From positions 6,262,001-6,326,000 of the forward strand of contig NZ_CP059162.1 in NCBI RefSeq assembly GCF_013466605.1: a DNA stretch of 64,000 nt, given 5' to 3'. Every line of letters begins with the position of its first letter. Position 1 is the stretch's first letter. The position numbers were made by a program, and so were the translations under genes. The notes under the pieces were generated by a model. The model ran no database searches, was not told the origin of the DNA, and saw nothing but the letters and a program-made list of their open reading frames with translations. Origin of the DNA: Pseudomonas chlororaphis subsp. aurantiaca (lineage in GTDB: Bacteria > Pseudomonadota > Gammaproteobacteria > Pseudomonadales > Pseudomonadaceae). Shown here piece by piece: positions 17,580-26,202 of the stretch.

Positions 17580-19946
17580 TTATTCAGGCAATGCATAAGC
17601 GATCACATAGTCCCCACGGTCCGGCGACTGACGCGCGCCGCCAGCGGTCAGCAGGATGTACTGCCGGCCGGTCTTGGGCGAAACGTAGGTCATGGGCCCC
17701 GACTGGCTACCCACCGGCAGGCGGGCTTTCCAGATTTCGTTGCCGTTGCCGGTATCGAAGGCGCGCAGGTAGAAATCCTGGGTGCCGGCGAAGAACAGCA
17801 GGCCGGACTGGGTCGCCAGGGACGCGCCCAGGGTCGGCATGCCGATCGGGATTGGCATGTGCATGCGAATGCCCAGGGGACCGGTGTCCTGCACGGTACC
17901 GACCGGCACCTGCCACACCAGCTTCTTGGTTTTCAGGTCGATGGCCGACATGGTGCCGAACGGCGGCTTCTGGCACGGGATACCGGCAGGCGAGAGGAAA
18001 CGCTGGCGCATGGCCCCAAACGGCGTGCCGTCCTGGGGTACTACACCCATTTCGATACCGCTGGCCCCGGCCGCGATCTTCGCGCGCGGGATCATGTAGT
18101 TGGCCAGGCCCAGGCGCATGTCGTTGACGAACATATAGTTGCTGTTCGGGTCCACCGACACGCTGCCCCAGTTCATGCCACCCAGGGAACCCGGGAACTG
18201 CAAGGCGTGATCCATGCCCGGCGGGGTGTAGACGCCTTCATGGCGCATGCCCTTGAACTGGATGCGGCACATCAACTGGTCGAACGGCGTCGCGCCCCAC
18301 ATATCCGATTCGGTGAGGGTCTGGTTGCCGATCGACGGCATCTCCACCGAGAACGGCTGGGTTGGCGAGTAGCGTTCGCCCGGCATATTGCCCTGCGGCA
18401 CCGGACGCTCTTCCACCCGGGCGATAGGCACGCCGGTTTCGCGGTTGAGCAGGAAGATCTCACCCTGCTTGGTGACTTGCGCCAGCGCCGGCTGCACCCC
18501 GCCCTTGTCGTCCGGCACGTCGTACAGCAGCGGCTGCGCCGGCAGGTCGAAGTCCCACAGGTCGTGGTGGGTGGTCTGGAAGTGCCAGCGCACCTGACCG
18601 GTTTTAACGTCCAGGGCGACGATCGACGAACTCCACTTGTCGTCGAATTCCGTGCGCTGGCCTGCGAAGAAGTCTGGCGTGGCATTGCCGGTCGGCAGAT
18701 AGACCAGGCCGAGCTTGGCGTCATAGGACATGGCCGACCAGACGTTCGGTGTACCGCGGGTGTAGGTCTCGCCCGCCGGTGGACGCTTGGTGGTGTTCGG
18801 GTTACCCGGATCCCAGGCCCAGACCAGCTCGCCGCTGCGCACGTCGAAGGCGCGGACCACGCCCGGTGGCTCGCCGATGGAATAGTTGTCCGCTACCCGG
18901 CCACCGACGATGACTACGTTGCCGGCCACCAGCGGAGTCGAGGTCTGCTGGTAATAGCCAGGCTTCACTTCGCCCATATCGGTTTTCAGGTCGACCGTGC
19001 CCTTGTCACCGAAGTCTTCGCACGGCTTGCCGGTTTCTGCGTTGATCGCGATCAGGCGCGCATCGCCGGTCGGCAGGAACAAACGCTTGGTACAGGCGGC
19101 CGGAGCGACCGCTGCCTCGGCAGCCGGCTCGGCGGAGGCATCGAAGTAACCCAGGCCGCGGCAACGCTGCCAGTTAGGCGCCGAGCCTTGCGGATCGAAC
19201 TTCCAGCGTTCGGCGCCAGTGTCGGCGTCCAGGGCGAACACCTTGCCGTAGGCGGTGCAGGTATAGACCGTGTCACCAATCTGCAGGGGTGTGTTCTGGT
19301 CTTCGGCGCCCGCGCCAGTGCTTTGCGGAATATCGCCAGTGCGGAAAGTCCAGGCCACCTGCAACTGGTCGATGTTGCCCTTGTTGATCTGGTCCAGCGC
19401 GGCAAAACGATTGCCGGCGGTGGTGTTGCCCCAATGGGCCCAGTCCTTCTGCTCGGTACCTGGAGCCACAGGCTTGATCGCCGGCTCGCTGCTGGCCTTG
19501 ACCACATGGGTCGGCACGAACATGTAGGCCAGGGTCGCCACGATACCAATACCCAGCACACCCGCCAGGCCATAAGCGCCACGGCCGGCGGTCGCGCCCG
19601 AAGCACGTACCAGGGTTGGATAGATCAGCGCCACCACCAGGCCGATGACGGCGAAGGTCAGCGCCCGCGAAACCAGCGGCCAGTATTCCAGCCCGGCATC
19701 CCAGACCGCCCAGATCGCGGTCAGGACCAGCGCCACCCCGTATAGCCAGGCGCCGCGCGGGTTACGCCGGGCGATCAGCAGCCCGGAAACGATCATCGCC
19801 AGGCCCATCAGCAGGAAGAACCAGCTACCGCCCAGGCTGACCAGGTACCCGCCCCCGCCGGCCAGCCCCAGGCCGATCAATGCGATCAGCGCCCCCAGCG
19901 CCCCCAACAGCCATTTGCTGCCGGTGGCAGCCCCATAATTATTCAT
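17580..19946 (-). CDS. gcd: Membrane-bound PQQ-dependent glucose dehydrogenase
   Basis: A 788-residue quinoprotein that oxidises glucose to gluconolactone in the periplasm and passes electrons to ubiquinone. I chose the ATG at 19946 (MNNYGAATGSKWLLGALG), which has GGAGA ten bases upstream, rather than one six codons further upstream. The first ~145 residues hold five hydrophobic helices. The rest is the PQQ eight-bladed propeller with tryptophan-docking repeats, including DWAHWGNTTAGNRFAALDQIN at its start and TTHHDLWDFDLPAQP. Length fits the 790-800 of the family. Its cofactor is made by the pqq genes 4 kb away on the opposite strand. Gluconic acid formation underlies mineral phosphate solubilisation in these bacteria. 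Confidence 0.97.
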   Translation of the reverse strand: MNNYGAATGSKWLLGALGALIALIGLGLAGGGGYLVSLGGSWFFLLMGLAMIVSGLLIARRNPRGAWLYGVALVLTAIWAVWDAGLEYWPLVSRALTFAVIGLVVALIYPTLVRASGATAGRGAYGLAGVLGIGIVATLAYMFVPTHVVKASSEPAIKPVAPGTEQKDWAHWGNTTAGNRFAALDQINKGNIDQLQVAWTFRTGDIPQSTGAGAEDQNTPLQIGDTVYTCTAYGKVFALDADTGAERWKFDPQGSAPNWQRCRGLGYFDASAEPAAEAAVAPAACTKRLFLPTGDARLIAINAETGKPCEDFGDKGTVDLKTDMGEVKPGYYQQTSTPLVAGNVVIVGGRVADNYSIGEPPGVVRAFDVRSGELVWAWDPGNPNTTKRPPAGETYTRGTPNVWSAMSYDAKLGLVYLPTGNATPDFFAGQRTEFDDKWSSSIVALDVKTGQVRWHFQTTHHDLWDFDLPAQPLLYDVPDDKGGVQPALAQVTKQGEIFLLNRETGVPIARVEERPVPQGNMPGERYSPTQPFSVEMPSIGNQTLTESDMWGATPFDQLMCRIQFKGMRHEGVYTPPGMDHALQFPGSLGGMNWGSVSVDPNSNYMFVNDMRLGLANYMIPRAKIAAGASGIEMGVVPQDGTPFGAMRQRFLSPAGIPCQKPPFGTMSAIDLKTKKLVWQVPVGTVQDTGPLGIRMHMPIPIGMPTLGASLATQSGLLFFAGTQDFYLRAFDTGNGNEIWKARLPVGSQSGPMTYVSPKTGRQYILLTAGGARQSPDRGDYVIAYALPE

Positions 19947-20003
19947 GTTGGAAATTTCTCCCATTCTTTACGTGGCGAGAGAATGTACTAACCAGTTACT
20001 TAT

Positions 20004-20014
20004 GACAACTTGTC
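20004..20014. promoter_or_regulatory. Palindrome upstream of gcd
   Basis: GACAACTTGTC, five-base arms around a central C, lies 58 bp upstream of the gcd start in the divergent gap with the Lrp-type gene. It could be a regulator site for either gene. I cannot assign a regulator. Confidence 0.3.
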
Positions 20015-20160
20015 GCAGGCAATTCGTGGCAAAAAATCTCAGCCGTGCCATTGAGCCTAGCCGTCACAGCACAACCCGCAGCCAATACGCCATGCCACGA
20101 GCATCGCCCCCAGCTAGCCTGTAACATGCTCGGCCACCGTTGCCCGCGCCGGAGTTCACC

Positions 20161-20622
20161 TTGTCTGACAGCCGCCCTCCCGTCCTCGACGAAATCGACC
20201 GCCAACTGATCGCGGCCCTGCAGATCAATGCCCGCGAAAGCGTGGCCATGCTCGCCAGGCAGCTGGGGATCGCCCGTACCACCGTGACCTCGCGCCTGGC
20301 GCGGCTGGAAAAGGCGCGGGTGATTACCGGTTATGGCGTGCGCCTGGGTCAGCGGGTCATCGATGGCGGCTTGCAGGCCTATGTGGGGATCAAGGTCCAG
20401 CCGCGCTCCGGCAAGGAGGTACTGCGGCGCCTGAGCGCCATGGCCCAGGTCCAGCAGCTCTGCGCAGTAAGTGGGGAATTCGACTATGTCGCCTGGCTGC
20501 GCACCGATTCACCGGAACAGCTCGACCAGTTGCTCGACCAGATCGGCAGCGTCGACGGCGTGGAAAAGACCACCACCTCGATCATCCTCAGCAGCAAGAT
20601 CGACCGTGGGCACCCCGTCTGA
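20161..20622 (+). CDS. Lrp/AsnC family transcriptional regulator
   Basis: A 153-residue regulator. I chose the TTG at 20161 (MSDSRPPVLDEIDRQLIAAL) because GGAG lies six bases upstream and it gives the family's usual N-terminus. The winged HTH occupies about residues 10-60 (DEIDRQLIAALQINARESVAMLARQLGIARTTVTSRLARLE). The C-terminal RAM/ACT-like effector domain follows (GLQAYVGIKVQPRSGKEVLRRLSAMAQVQQLCAVSGEFDY). It lies 182 bp upstream of davB on the same strand and divergent from gcd. Lrp-type proteins commonly control nearby amino-acid catabolism, so lysine-responsive control of davBA is the simplest inference. Confidence 0.93.
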   Translation: MSDSRPPVLDEIDRQLIAALQINARESVAMLARQLGIARTTVTSRLARLEKARVITGYGVRLGQRVIDGGLQAYVGIKVQPRSGKEVLRRLSAMAQVQQLCAVSGEFDYVAWLRTDSPEQLDQLLDQIGSVDGVEKTTTSIILSSKIDRGHPV

Positions 20623-20804
20623 AGGGCCTGCCCTCGCTGCGACATGCGCAGTTCGTCAATCTGTAAAGCTCAGTCGCCATATTGATTGCTCATCATTCAA
20701 AACGACGACACTTTGCGTCTTATTAACGTGCGCAACGCTCCCTAGAATGGCTGCCATCTTTTCCTATACTCAGCGCTCTGCTCGAGTCGCCAGCAAGGTC
20801 AGCC

Positions 20805-22487
20805 ATGAACAAGAACAATCGCCATCCTGCAGACGGTAAGAAACCCATCACCATTTTCGGCCCGGACTTCCCGTTCGCCTTCGACGACTGGATCGAGCAC
20901 CCGGCCGGCCTGGGCAGCATTCCCGAGGCCAACCATGGCGCCGAAGTGGCGATTGTCGGTGCCGGTATCGCCGGGCTGGTGGCGGCCTACGAGCTGATGA
21001 AACTGGGCCTCAAGCCCGTGGTGTACGAAGCCTCGAAAATGGGTGGCCGGCTGCGCTCCCAGGCGTTCGAAGGCGCCGAAGGGATCATCGCCGAGCTGGG
21101 CGGCATGCGCTTTCCGGTGTCCTCCACGGCCTTCTATCACTACGTCGACAAGCTGGGTCTGGAGACCAAACCCTTTCCCAACCCGCTGACGCCGGCTTCC
21201 GGCAGCACCGTGATCGACCTCGAAGGCCAGACTCACTACGCGCAGAAGCTCGCCGACCTTCCGGCGCTGTTCCAGGAAGTGGCCGACGCCTGGGCCGATG
21301 CCCTGGAAGACGGTTCGCGCTTCAGCGAAATCCAGCAGGCCATTCGCGAGCGCGACGTGCCGCGCCTCAAGGAACTGTGGAACACCCTGGTGCCGCTGTG
21401 GGACGACCGCACCTTCTATGACTTCGTCGCCACCTCGAAAGCCTTCGCCAAGCTGTCGTTCCATCACCGCGAAGTGTTCGGCCAGGTCGGTTTCGGCACC
21501 GGCGGCTGGGATTCGGACTTCCCCAACTCGATGCTGGAAATCTTCCGCGTGGTGATGACCAACTGCGACGATCACCAGCACCTGGTGGTCGGCGGCGTCG
21601 AGCAGGTGCCGCTGGGCATCTGGCGTCATGTGCCGGAGCGCTGCGCCCACTGGCCGCAAGGCACCAGCCTCAGTTCGCTGCACCACGGCGCGCCGCGTCC
21701 CGGGGTGAAACGTATCGCCCGGGCCGCCGATGGCCGCTTCAGTGTCACAGACAATTGGGGCGATACCCGCGAATACGCGGCGGTGCTGACCACCTGCCAG
21801 AGCTGGCTGCTGACCACCCAGATCGAATGCGAAGAATCGCTGTTCTCGCAGAAGATGTGGATGGCCCTGGACCGTACCCGCTACATGCAGTCGTCGAAGA
21901 CCTTCGTCATGGTCGACCGGCCGTTCTGGAAGGACAAGGATCCGGAAACCGGTCGCGACCTGATGAGCATGACCCTCACCGACCGCCTGACCCGCGGCAC
22001 CTACCTGTTCGATAACGGCGACAACAAGCCAGGGGTCATCTGCCTGTCCTATTCGTGGATGAGCGACGCCCTGAAGATGCTGCCGCATCCGGTGGAAAAA
22101 CGGGTCAAACTGGCCCTCGACGCGCTGAAGAAGATCTACCCGAAAGTCGATATCGCCGGGCGCATCATCGGCGACCCGATCACCGTGTCCTGGGAAGCCG
22201 ACCCGCACTTCCTCGGCGCGTTCAAGGGTGCGCTGCCTGGCCACTACCGCTACAACCAGCGCATGTATGCGCACTTCATGCAGGACGACCTGCCCGCCGA
22301 ACAGCGCGGTATCTTCATCGCCGGCGACGATGTGTCCTGGACCCCGGCCTGGGTCGAGGGCGCAGTCCAGACCTCGCTCAACGCGGTCTGGGGCATCATG
22401 AAGCACTTCGGTGGGCAGACCCACGCCCAGAACCCGGGCCCGGGCGATGTGTTCCACGAAATCGGCCCGATCGCCCTGGCCGACTGA
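20805..22487 (+). CDS. davB: L-lysine 2-monooxygenase (flavin monoamine-oxidase family)
   Basis: A 560-residue FAD enzyme converting lysine, with O2, to 5-aminovaleramide, CO2 and water, the first step of the aminovalerate pathway. The dinucleotide site VAIVGAGIAGLVAAYELMK has GAGIAG at residues 52-57, with the ribose-binding E75 in VVYEASKMGGRLRS. A C-terminal FAD motif is seen in RGIFIAGDDVSWTPAWVEGAVQTSLNA. Close relatives are often annotated tryptophan 2-monooxygenase or phenylalanine oxidase, which share the fold. The adjacent nitrilase-type amidase and the same order at the P. putida davBA locus favour lysine as substrate. Length matches P. putida DavB. A REP-like repeat separates it from davA. 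Confidence 0.88.
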   Translation: MNKNNRHPADGKKPITIFGPDFPFAFDDWIEHPAGLGSIPEANHGAEVAIVGAGIAGLVAAYELMKLGLKPVVYEASKMGGRLRSQAFEGAEGIIAELGGMRFPVSSTAFYHYVDKLGLETKPFPNPLTPASGSTVIDLEGQTHYAQKLADLPALFQEVADAWADALEDGSRFSEIQQAIRERDVPRLKELWNTLVPLWDDRTFYDFVATSKAFAKLSFHHREVFGQVGFGTGGWDSDFPNSMLEIFRVVMTNCDDHQHLVVGGVEQVPLGIWRHVPERCAHWPQGTSLSSLHHGAPRPGVKRIARAADGRFSVTDNWGDTREYAAVLTTCQSWLLTTQIECEESLFSQKMWMALDRTRYMQSSKTFVMVDRPFWKDKDPETGRDLMSMTLTDRLTRGTYLFDNGDNKPGVICLSYSWMSDALKMLPHPVEKRVKLALDALKKIYPKVDIAGRIIGDPITVSWEADPHFLGAFKGALPGHYRYNQRMYAHFMQDDLPAEQRGIFIAGDDVSWTPAWVEGAVQTSLNAVWGIMKHFGGQTHAQNPGPGDVFHEIGPIALAD

Positions 22488-22490
22488 ACC

Positions 22491-22560
22491 TGTAGCTGCT
22501 GCGGGCTGCGATAGAGCGCAACACTCGTGGCTTTTGAACAGCCCGCGGCAACGGCTACAG
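22491..22560. repeat. REP-type inverted repeat between davB and davA
   Basis: Begins TGTAGCTGCTGCGGGCTGCG and ends GCAACGGCTACAG. It is an imperfect copy of the GTAGCCGCTGCC...GGCAGCGGCTAC repeat that recurs at 47033, 49879 and 61014. It starts four bases after the davB stop codon and lies inside the presumed davBA transcript. Confidence 0.75.
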
Positions 22561-22591
22561 TGACAGTCCAGCGCACAGAGGAGTCATCACC

Positions 22592-23386
22592 ATGCGTGTA
22601 GCGCTTTATCAATGTGCCCCACAACCGCTGGATGTCGCCGGCAACCTGCAACGCCTGCAGAAAGTCGCCGTGGAAGCCTCCGGCGCCGACCTGCTGGTGC
22701 TGCCGGAGATGTTCCTCAGCGGCTACAACATCGGCGTAGAGGCGGTGGGCGCCCTGGCCGAGGCCCAGGACGGCCCGTCGGCGCAATACATCGCCAACGT
22801 CGCCCAGTCGGCGCGCATCGCGATTCTGTATGGCTACCCGGAGCGCGCCGACGACGGCCAGATCTACAACGCCGTGCAACTGATCGACAGCAACGGCCAG
22901 CGTCTGTGCAACTACCGCAAGACCCACCTGTACGGCGATCTCGACCGCTCGATGTTCAGCGCCGGCCCGGACGATTTCCCCTTGGTGGAACTCAATGGCT
23001 GGAAGCTCGGTTTCCTGATCTGCTACGACATCGAGTTCCCGGAGAACGCCAGGCGCCTGGCGCTGGCCGGGGCCGAGCTGATTCTGGTGCCCACCGCCAA
23101 CATGCTGCCCTACGACTTCATCGCCGATGTCACCGTGCGTTCGCGCGCCTTCGAAAACCAATGTTATGTGGCCTACGCCAACTACTGCGGCCACGAAGAC
23201 GAGATCCACTACTGTGGCCAGAGCAGCATCGCCGCGCCCGACGGCCAGCGGATTGCCCTCGCCGGGCTGGATGAAGCCCTGATAACCGGCACGCTGGACC
23301 GCCAGTTGATGCTCGACTCACGCGCCGCCAATCGCTACTTCCATGACCGGCGCCCGGAGCTTTACGACGACCTGAACAAGCGTTGA
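22592..23386 (+). CDS. davA: 5-aminovaleramide amidohydrolase (nitrilase superfamily)
   Basis: A 264-residue carbon-nitrogen hydrolase that cleaves 5-aminovaleramide to 5-aminovalerate and ammonia. The catalytic triad is visible: E39 in LVLPEMFLSGYN, K110 in NYRKTHLYGD, and nucleophile C144 in GFLICYDIEFPENAR. Length is typical. An AGAGGAG ribosome site precedes the ATG. It directly follows davB, so the two steps are encoded together; the later davT and davD genes are not in the window. Other small amidases share this fold, and the substrate is inferred from the neighbour. Confidence 0.9.
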   Translation: MRVALYQCAPQPLDVAGNLQRLQKVAVEASGADLLVLPEMFLSGYNIGVEAVGALAEAQDGPSAQYIANVAQSARIAILYGYPERADDGQIYNAVQLIDSNGQRLCNYRKTHLYGDLDRSMFSAGPDDFPLVELNGWKLGFLICYDIEFPENARRLALAGAELILVPTANMLPYDFIADVTVRSRAFENQCYVAYANYCGHEDEIHYCGQSSIAAPDGQRIALAGLDEALITGTLDRQLMLDSRAANRYFHDRRPELYDDLNKR

Positions 23387-23434
23387 TCCGAGGTTATCCG
23401 CTAGCATGGGCGCTTCACTGTTCTGGAAGTGCTC

Positions 23435-25900
23435 ATGCCCGCGCTGAACCACCCTCTGCCTCATCAGGAAACCCTGGCCAACGGCCTGCGGGTTTCACTG
23501 CACCACGTCCCTCGATTGAAGCGCTGCGCGGCGGCCCTGCGGGTCTCGGCCGGCAGTCACGACGTACCGCTGGCCTGGCCCGGGCTGGCGCACTTTCTCG
23601 AACACCTGCTGTTTCTCGGCACCGAGCGTTTTCCCGCGGAACAGGGCCTGATGGCCTATGTGCAACGCCACGGCGGCCAGGTGAACGCCAGCACCGGCGA
23701 ACGCCACACCGATTTTTTCTTCGAACTGCCCCCCGCGGATTTCGCCGCCGGGCTGGAGCGCCTGGCCGACATGCTCGCCCACCCGCGCATGAGCCAGGAA
23801 GACCAGTTGCGCGAGCGCGAGGTGCTGCATGCGGAGTTCATCGCCTGGTCGCGGGATGCCGCGGCGCAACGGCAGTTCGCCTTGCTCGACGGCCTGTCGG
23901 CGGAACACCCGCTGCGGGCGTTCCATGCCGGCAATCGCTACAGCCTCAACGTGCCGCGCCCGGCGTTTCAGCAGGCGCTGCGGGCCTTCTATCAGGCTCA
24001 CTACCATAGTGGGCAAATGTCCCTGAGCCTGGCCGGCCCACAGTCGCTGGAGGAGCTGAAGGCCCTGGCAGAGGGTTTTGGCGCGGCCCTCGCCGTCGCT
24101 GAGGCGCAACCGCAAGACGCCCCTGTACCCTTGCTGGCATCTGCGCAGCAGCATTATCAGCAGCTCGAAGGGAGCCACCTGAACCTGCTGTTCGCCTGCG
24201 AGCAACTGCCCACGGCCGCCCGCGAGGCGCTGGACTTTCTCTGCACCTGGCTGGCCTCCGGCAAACCCGGTGGGCTGCTGGCCACGCTCAAGGAACGCAA
24301 GCTGGTCGAGGGGTTGAAGGCCGCGCCGCTGTATCAGTTCGCCGGTCAGGCATTGCTGCATATCCAGTTCGACTTGACCGAGCAAGGCGCCCAACAGCCG
24401 GAGCAGGTGAGTGAGTTGCTCTTCGATTGGCTGGCCTTTTTCAGCAGCCAGGACGACTGGCCAGCATTGCGTGACGAATACGCCCTGCTGCAACAGCGCA
24501 AACGCCAGGTCGCCAGCGCACTGGCGTTGGCAAGACTGAACAACGAACAGCTGGAACCACAACTGTCCGACCATGGCGTCACAGCCCTCAAGGCCTTGCT
24601 GTCGCAACTTCAAACCCCGCAGGCCGCCAGCTGCGGTATCCACTGGCAACTGCCTGCGCCCAATCCGTTCCTGCGCAGCTCGGTGCCAGCCGCCCGGGCC
24701 GGCCTGATTCGCGGGCAAACCAGCGCCCACCGCGGCTTGCGGACCTTCGCCCAGGACCGCTTGCGGCAGCGTCGCGAATCCTCGGCGATGACCTTCAGCC
24801 AAGCCATCGCCGACGATACCGGCGAAGCCGCCCTGTATTTGCGCTGGCGCCTGCAAAGCCTGTTGCCGCAGGAGCTGCACAGCCGCTTGCAAAACCACCT
24901 GCGCAACCTGCGGGACGACGGGCTTCAGGCGGGCGTCGAGTTGTCCTTCGGCGTCTCGGGCAACCAGTGTCTGTTGACACTGAAAGGGCTTCCCGAGCCG
25001 ATGCCGGCCATGCTCCAACAGGCTCTGCTGGAACTGAGCCAACCCGGCGCGGCGTTCTGGCAGATGTCCCCGGCGGCTCCCACGCCGTTGCTGCCGATCC
25101 GCCAATTGCTCCAGGAGCTGCCCGAGCGCTGCCTGGACGTACCCGCCTCCCAGGCGCCGCATCCACTGGATGAACAAGGCTGGCAAACGCTGTGGGAGGA
25201 CGCCCACTGGGACGGCCTGGCCATCGGCCTGGGTCATGCCCAAAGCGCGATCGGCGCGGCATTGGGCAAGGCCCCCGGGACTGCCGACAGCCGGCTTTCA
25301 GCGCCGCCCTCGATAGCCGCGCAGCAGCTCTGGCATGAGCTCGCAACCGGCGCCGGCGAGCAGGCCCTGCTGCTGTTTTGCCCGGCACCGGGCAGCACCC
25401 TTCAGCAGGAAGCCAGCTGGCGGCTGCTGGGGCAACTTGGCCAGATGCCGTTCTATCAGCACCTGCGGGTCGAGTTGCAACTGGGCTATGCGGTGTTCAG
25501 CGGCGTGCGGCAGATCAACGGCCAGACCGGCCTGCTGTTCGGCGTGCAATCGCCCAGCGCTTCGCTGAGCGAAATCCTCGAACATATCCAGGCGTTCCTG
25601 GCGCGCTTGCCCGAGTTGATCGAGGCACTGGATGATGCCTCCCTGGACGACTTCAAAGCTAACCTCGCCGCCCAGTTCGATGCCCATGCATTGCCCGTGG
25701 CGCAACTGGCCGAGCTGCTCTGGCAGGACCGACTGGCCGGCCATCCGTCGGATTACCTGGAGCAATTGCAACAGGAGATGATGGCGGCCACCCGGCCACA
25801 GCTGCTGCTCGCAGCCGAACAATTGCAACAGGCGCAAGGCGGCTGGCGCTGCCTGGCCAATGGCGCCTGCCCAGGCGAACCCTGGCAAGCGGCAAAATGA
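23435..25900 (+). CDS. pqqF: PqqF, M16-family zinc peptidase of PQQ biosynthesis
   Basis: An 821-residue pitrilysin-family metalloprotease. The inverted zinc motif HFLEH spans residues 53-57, with catalytic E56 and the third ligand E134 in REVLHAEF, the normal spacing. The C-terminal half is the inactive M16 repeat. I chose the ATG at 23435, which has GGAAG five bases upstream; the GTG two codons earlier is also in frame. PqqF, with PqqG where present, is thought to cut the crosslinked PqqA peptide to release the Glu-Tyr dipeptide. Here pqqF precedes pqqA, as in P. protegens and P. putida. There is no pqqG neighbour, but a prolyl oligopeptidase ends the operon. Confidence 0.93.
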   Translation: MPALNHPLPHQETLANGLRVSLHHVPRLKRCAAALRVSAGSHDVPLAWPGLAHFLEHLLFLGTERFPAEQGLMAYVQRHGGQVNASTGERHTDFFFELPPADFAAGLERLADMLAHPRMSQEDQLREREVLHAEFIAWSRDAAAQRQFALLDGLSAEHPLRAFHAGNRYSLNVPRPAFQQALRAFYQAHYHSGQMSLSLAGPQSLEELKALAEGFGAALAVAEAQPQDAPVPLLASAQQHYQQLEGSHLNLLFACEQLPTAAREALDFLCTWLASGKPGGLLATLKERKLVEGLKAAPLYQFAGQALLHIQFDLTEQGAQQPEQVSELLFDWLAFFSSQDDWPALRDEYALLQQRKRQVASALALARLNNEQLEPQLSDHGVTALKALLSQLQTPQAASCGIHWQLPAPNPFLRSSVPAARAGLIRGQTSAHRGLRTFAQDRLRQRRESSAMTFSQAIADDTGEAALYLRWRLQSLLPQELHSRLQNHLRNLRDDGLQAGVELSFGVSGNQCLLTLKGLPEPMPAMLQQALLELSQPGAAFWQMSPAAPTPLLPIRQLLQELPERCLDVPASQAPHPLDEQGWQTLWEDAHWDGLAIGLGHAQSAIGAALGKAPGTADSRLSAPPSIAAQQLWHELATGAGEQALLLFCPAPGSTLQQEASWRLLGQLGQMPFYQHLRVELQLGYAVFSGVRQINGQTGLLFGVQSPSASLSEILEHIQAFLARLPELIEALDDASLDDFKANLAAQFDAHALPVAQLAELLWQDRLAGHPSDYLEQLQQEMMAATRPQLLLAAEQLQQAQGGWRCLANGACPGEPWQAAK

Positions 25901-25943
25901 TCGTTACCCTGGCTGCAACGAGCTTTCTTCAACAAATGCGGTC

Positions 25944-25959
25944 ATTCCCCGAAGGGAAT
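25944..25959 (+). terminator. Small stem-loop between pqqF and pqqA
   Basis: ATTCCC, loop CGAA, GGGAAT: a perfect six-base stem with a stable tetraloop, 44 bp after the pqqF stop codon and about 100 bp before pqqA. It is followed by TTAGTAAGATAG, not a T-run. It may terminate pqqF weakly or be part of the pqqA promoter region. Confidence 0.4.
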
Positions 25960-25994
25960 TTAGTAAGATAGCCCCCTAAGCATCTGAACATCTC

Positions 25995-26057
25995 CGGTTG
26001 GAGGTGGACTATATGTATAGATCTCAACCGTCCCACCCACCTGAAGGAGCACCTCCA
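25995..26057 (+). promoter_or_regulatory. pqqA: pqqA leader with alternative pairings that cover the start region
   Basis: TGGAGGTG (25999-26006) is the exact complement of CACCTCCA (26050-26057), which directly follows the pqqA ribosome site GGAG (26046-26049) and includes the A of the start codon. CGGTTG-GAG (25995-26003) can instead pair with CTCAACCG (26023-26030) with one bulge. The two helices share bases 25999-26003, so they exclude each other. This is a visible basis for translation control of pqqA; no ligand or protein is known. Confidence 0.5.
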
Positions 26058-26131
26058 TGTCCTGGTCCAAACCTGCCTACACCGACCTGCGTATCGGCTT
26101 TGAAGTCACCATGTACTTCGCCAGCCGTTGA
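26057..26131 (+). CDS. pqqA: PqqA, precursor peptide of PQQ
   Basis: A 24-residue ribosomally made peptide, MSWSKPAYTDLRIGFEVTMY plus FASR. Its E16 and Y20 (motif ExxxY) are joined by PqqE and become the carbon skeleton of pyrroloquinoline quinone. Length and sequence are the standard Pseudomonas form. GGAG lies seven bases before the ATG. It is followed by an intrinsic terminator before pqqB, which fits the known excess of the peptide transcript over the enzyme genes. The gene is too short for most gene callers. Confidence 0.97.
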   Translation: MSWSKPAYTDLRIGFEVTMYFASR

Positions 26132-26146
26132 TTGCTTGCGCAGTGC

Positions 26147-26178
26147 AACGCCTCGGCTCGCCGGGGCGTTTTTATTTT
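26147..26178 (+). terminator. Terminator/attenuator between pqqA and pqqB
   Basis: AACGCCTCGG (26147-26156), loop CTCG, CCGGGGCGTT (26161-26170) form a ten-base stem with one G-T pair, followed by TTTATTTT. It is a textbook intrinsic terminator inside the pqq operon, 15 bases after pqqA. Partial read-through would give much pqqA and less pqqBCDE. Confidence 0.9.
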
Positions 26179-26202
26179 CAGCTTTAACCTGATGGAGCGG
26201 CC

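Noticed and set aside
17859..19745. A 628-codon plus-strand open frame across gcd
   Set aside because: It is antisense to the PQQ propeller coding sequence. Its His/Arg/Val-rich composition is that of a shadow frame.
25998..26192. A 64-codon open frame covering the pqqA leader and pqqA
   Set aside because: It is out of frame with PqqA and runs through the terminator. The 24-residue pqqA is the real gene.
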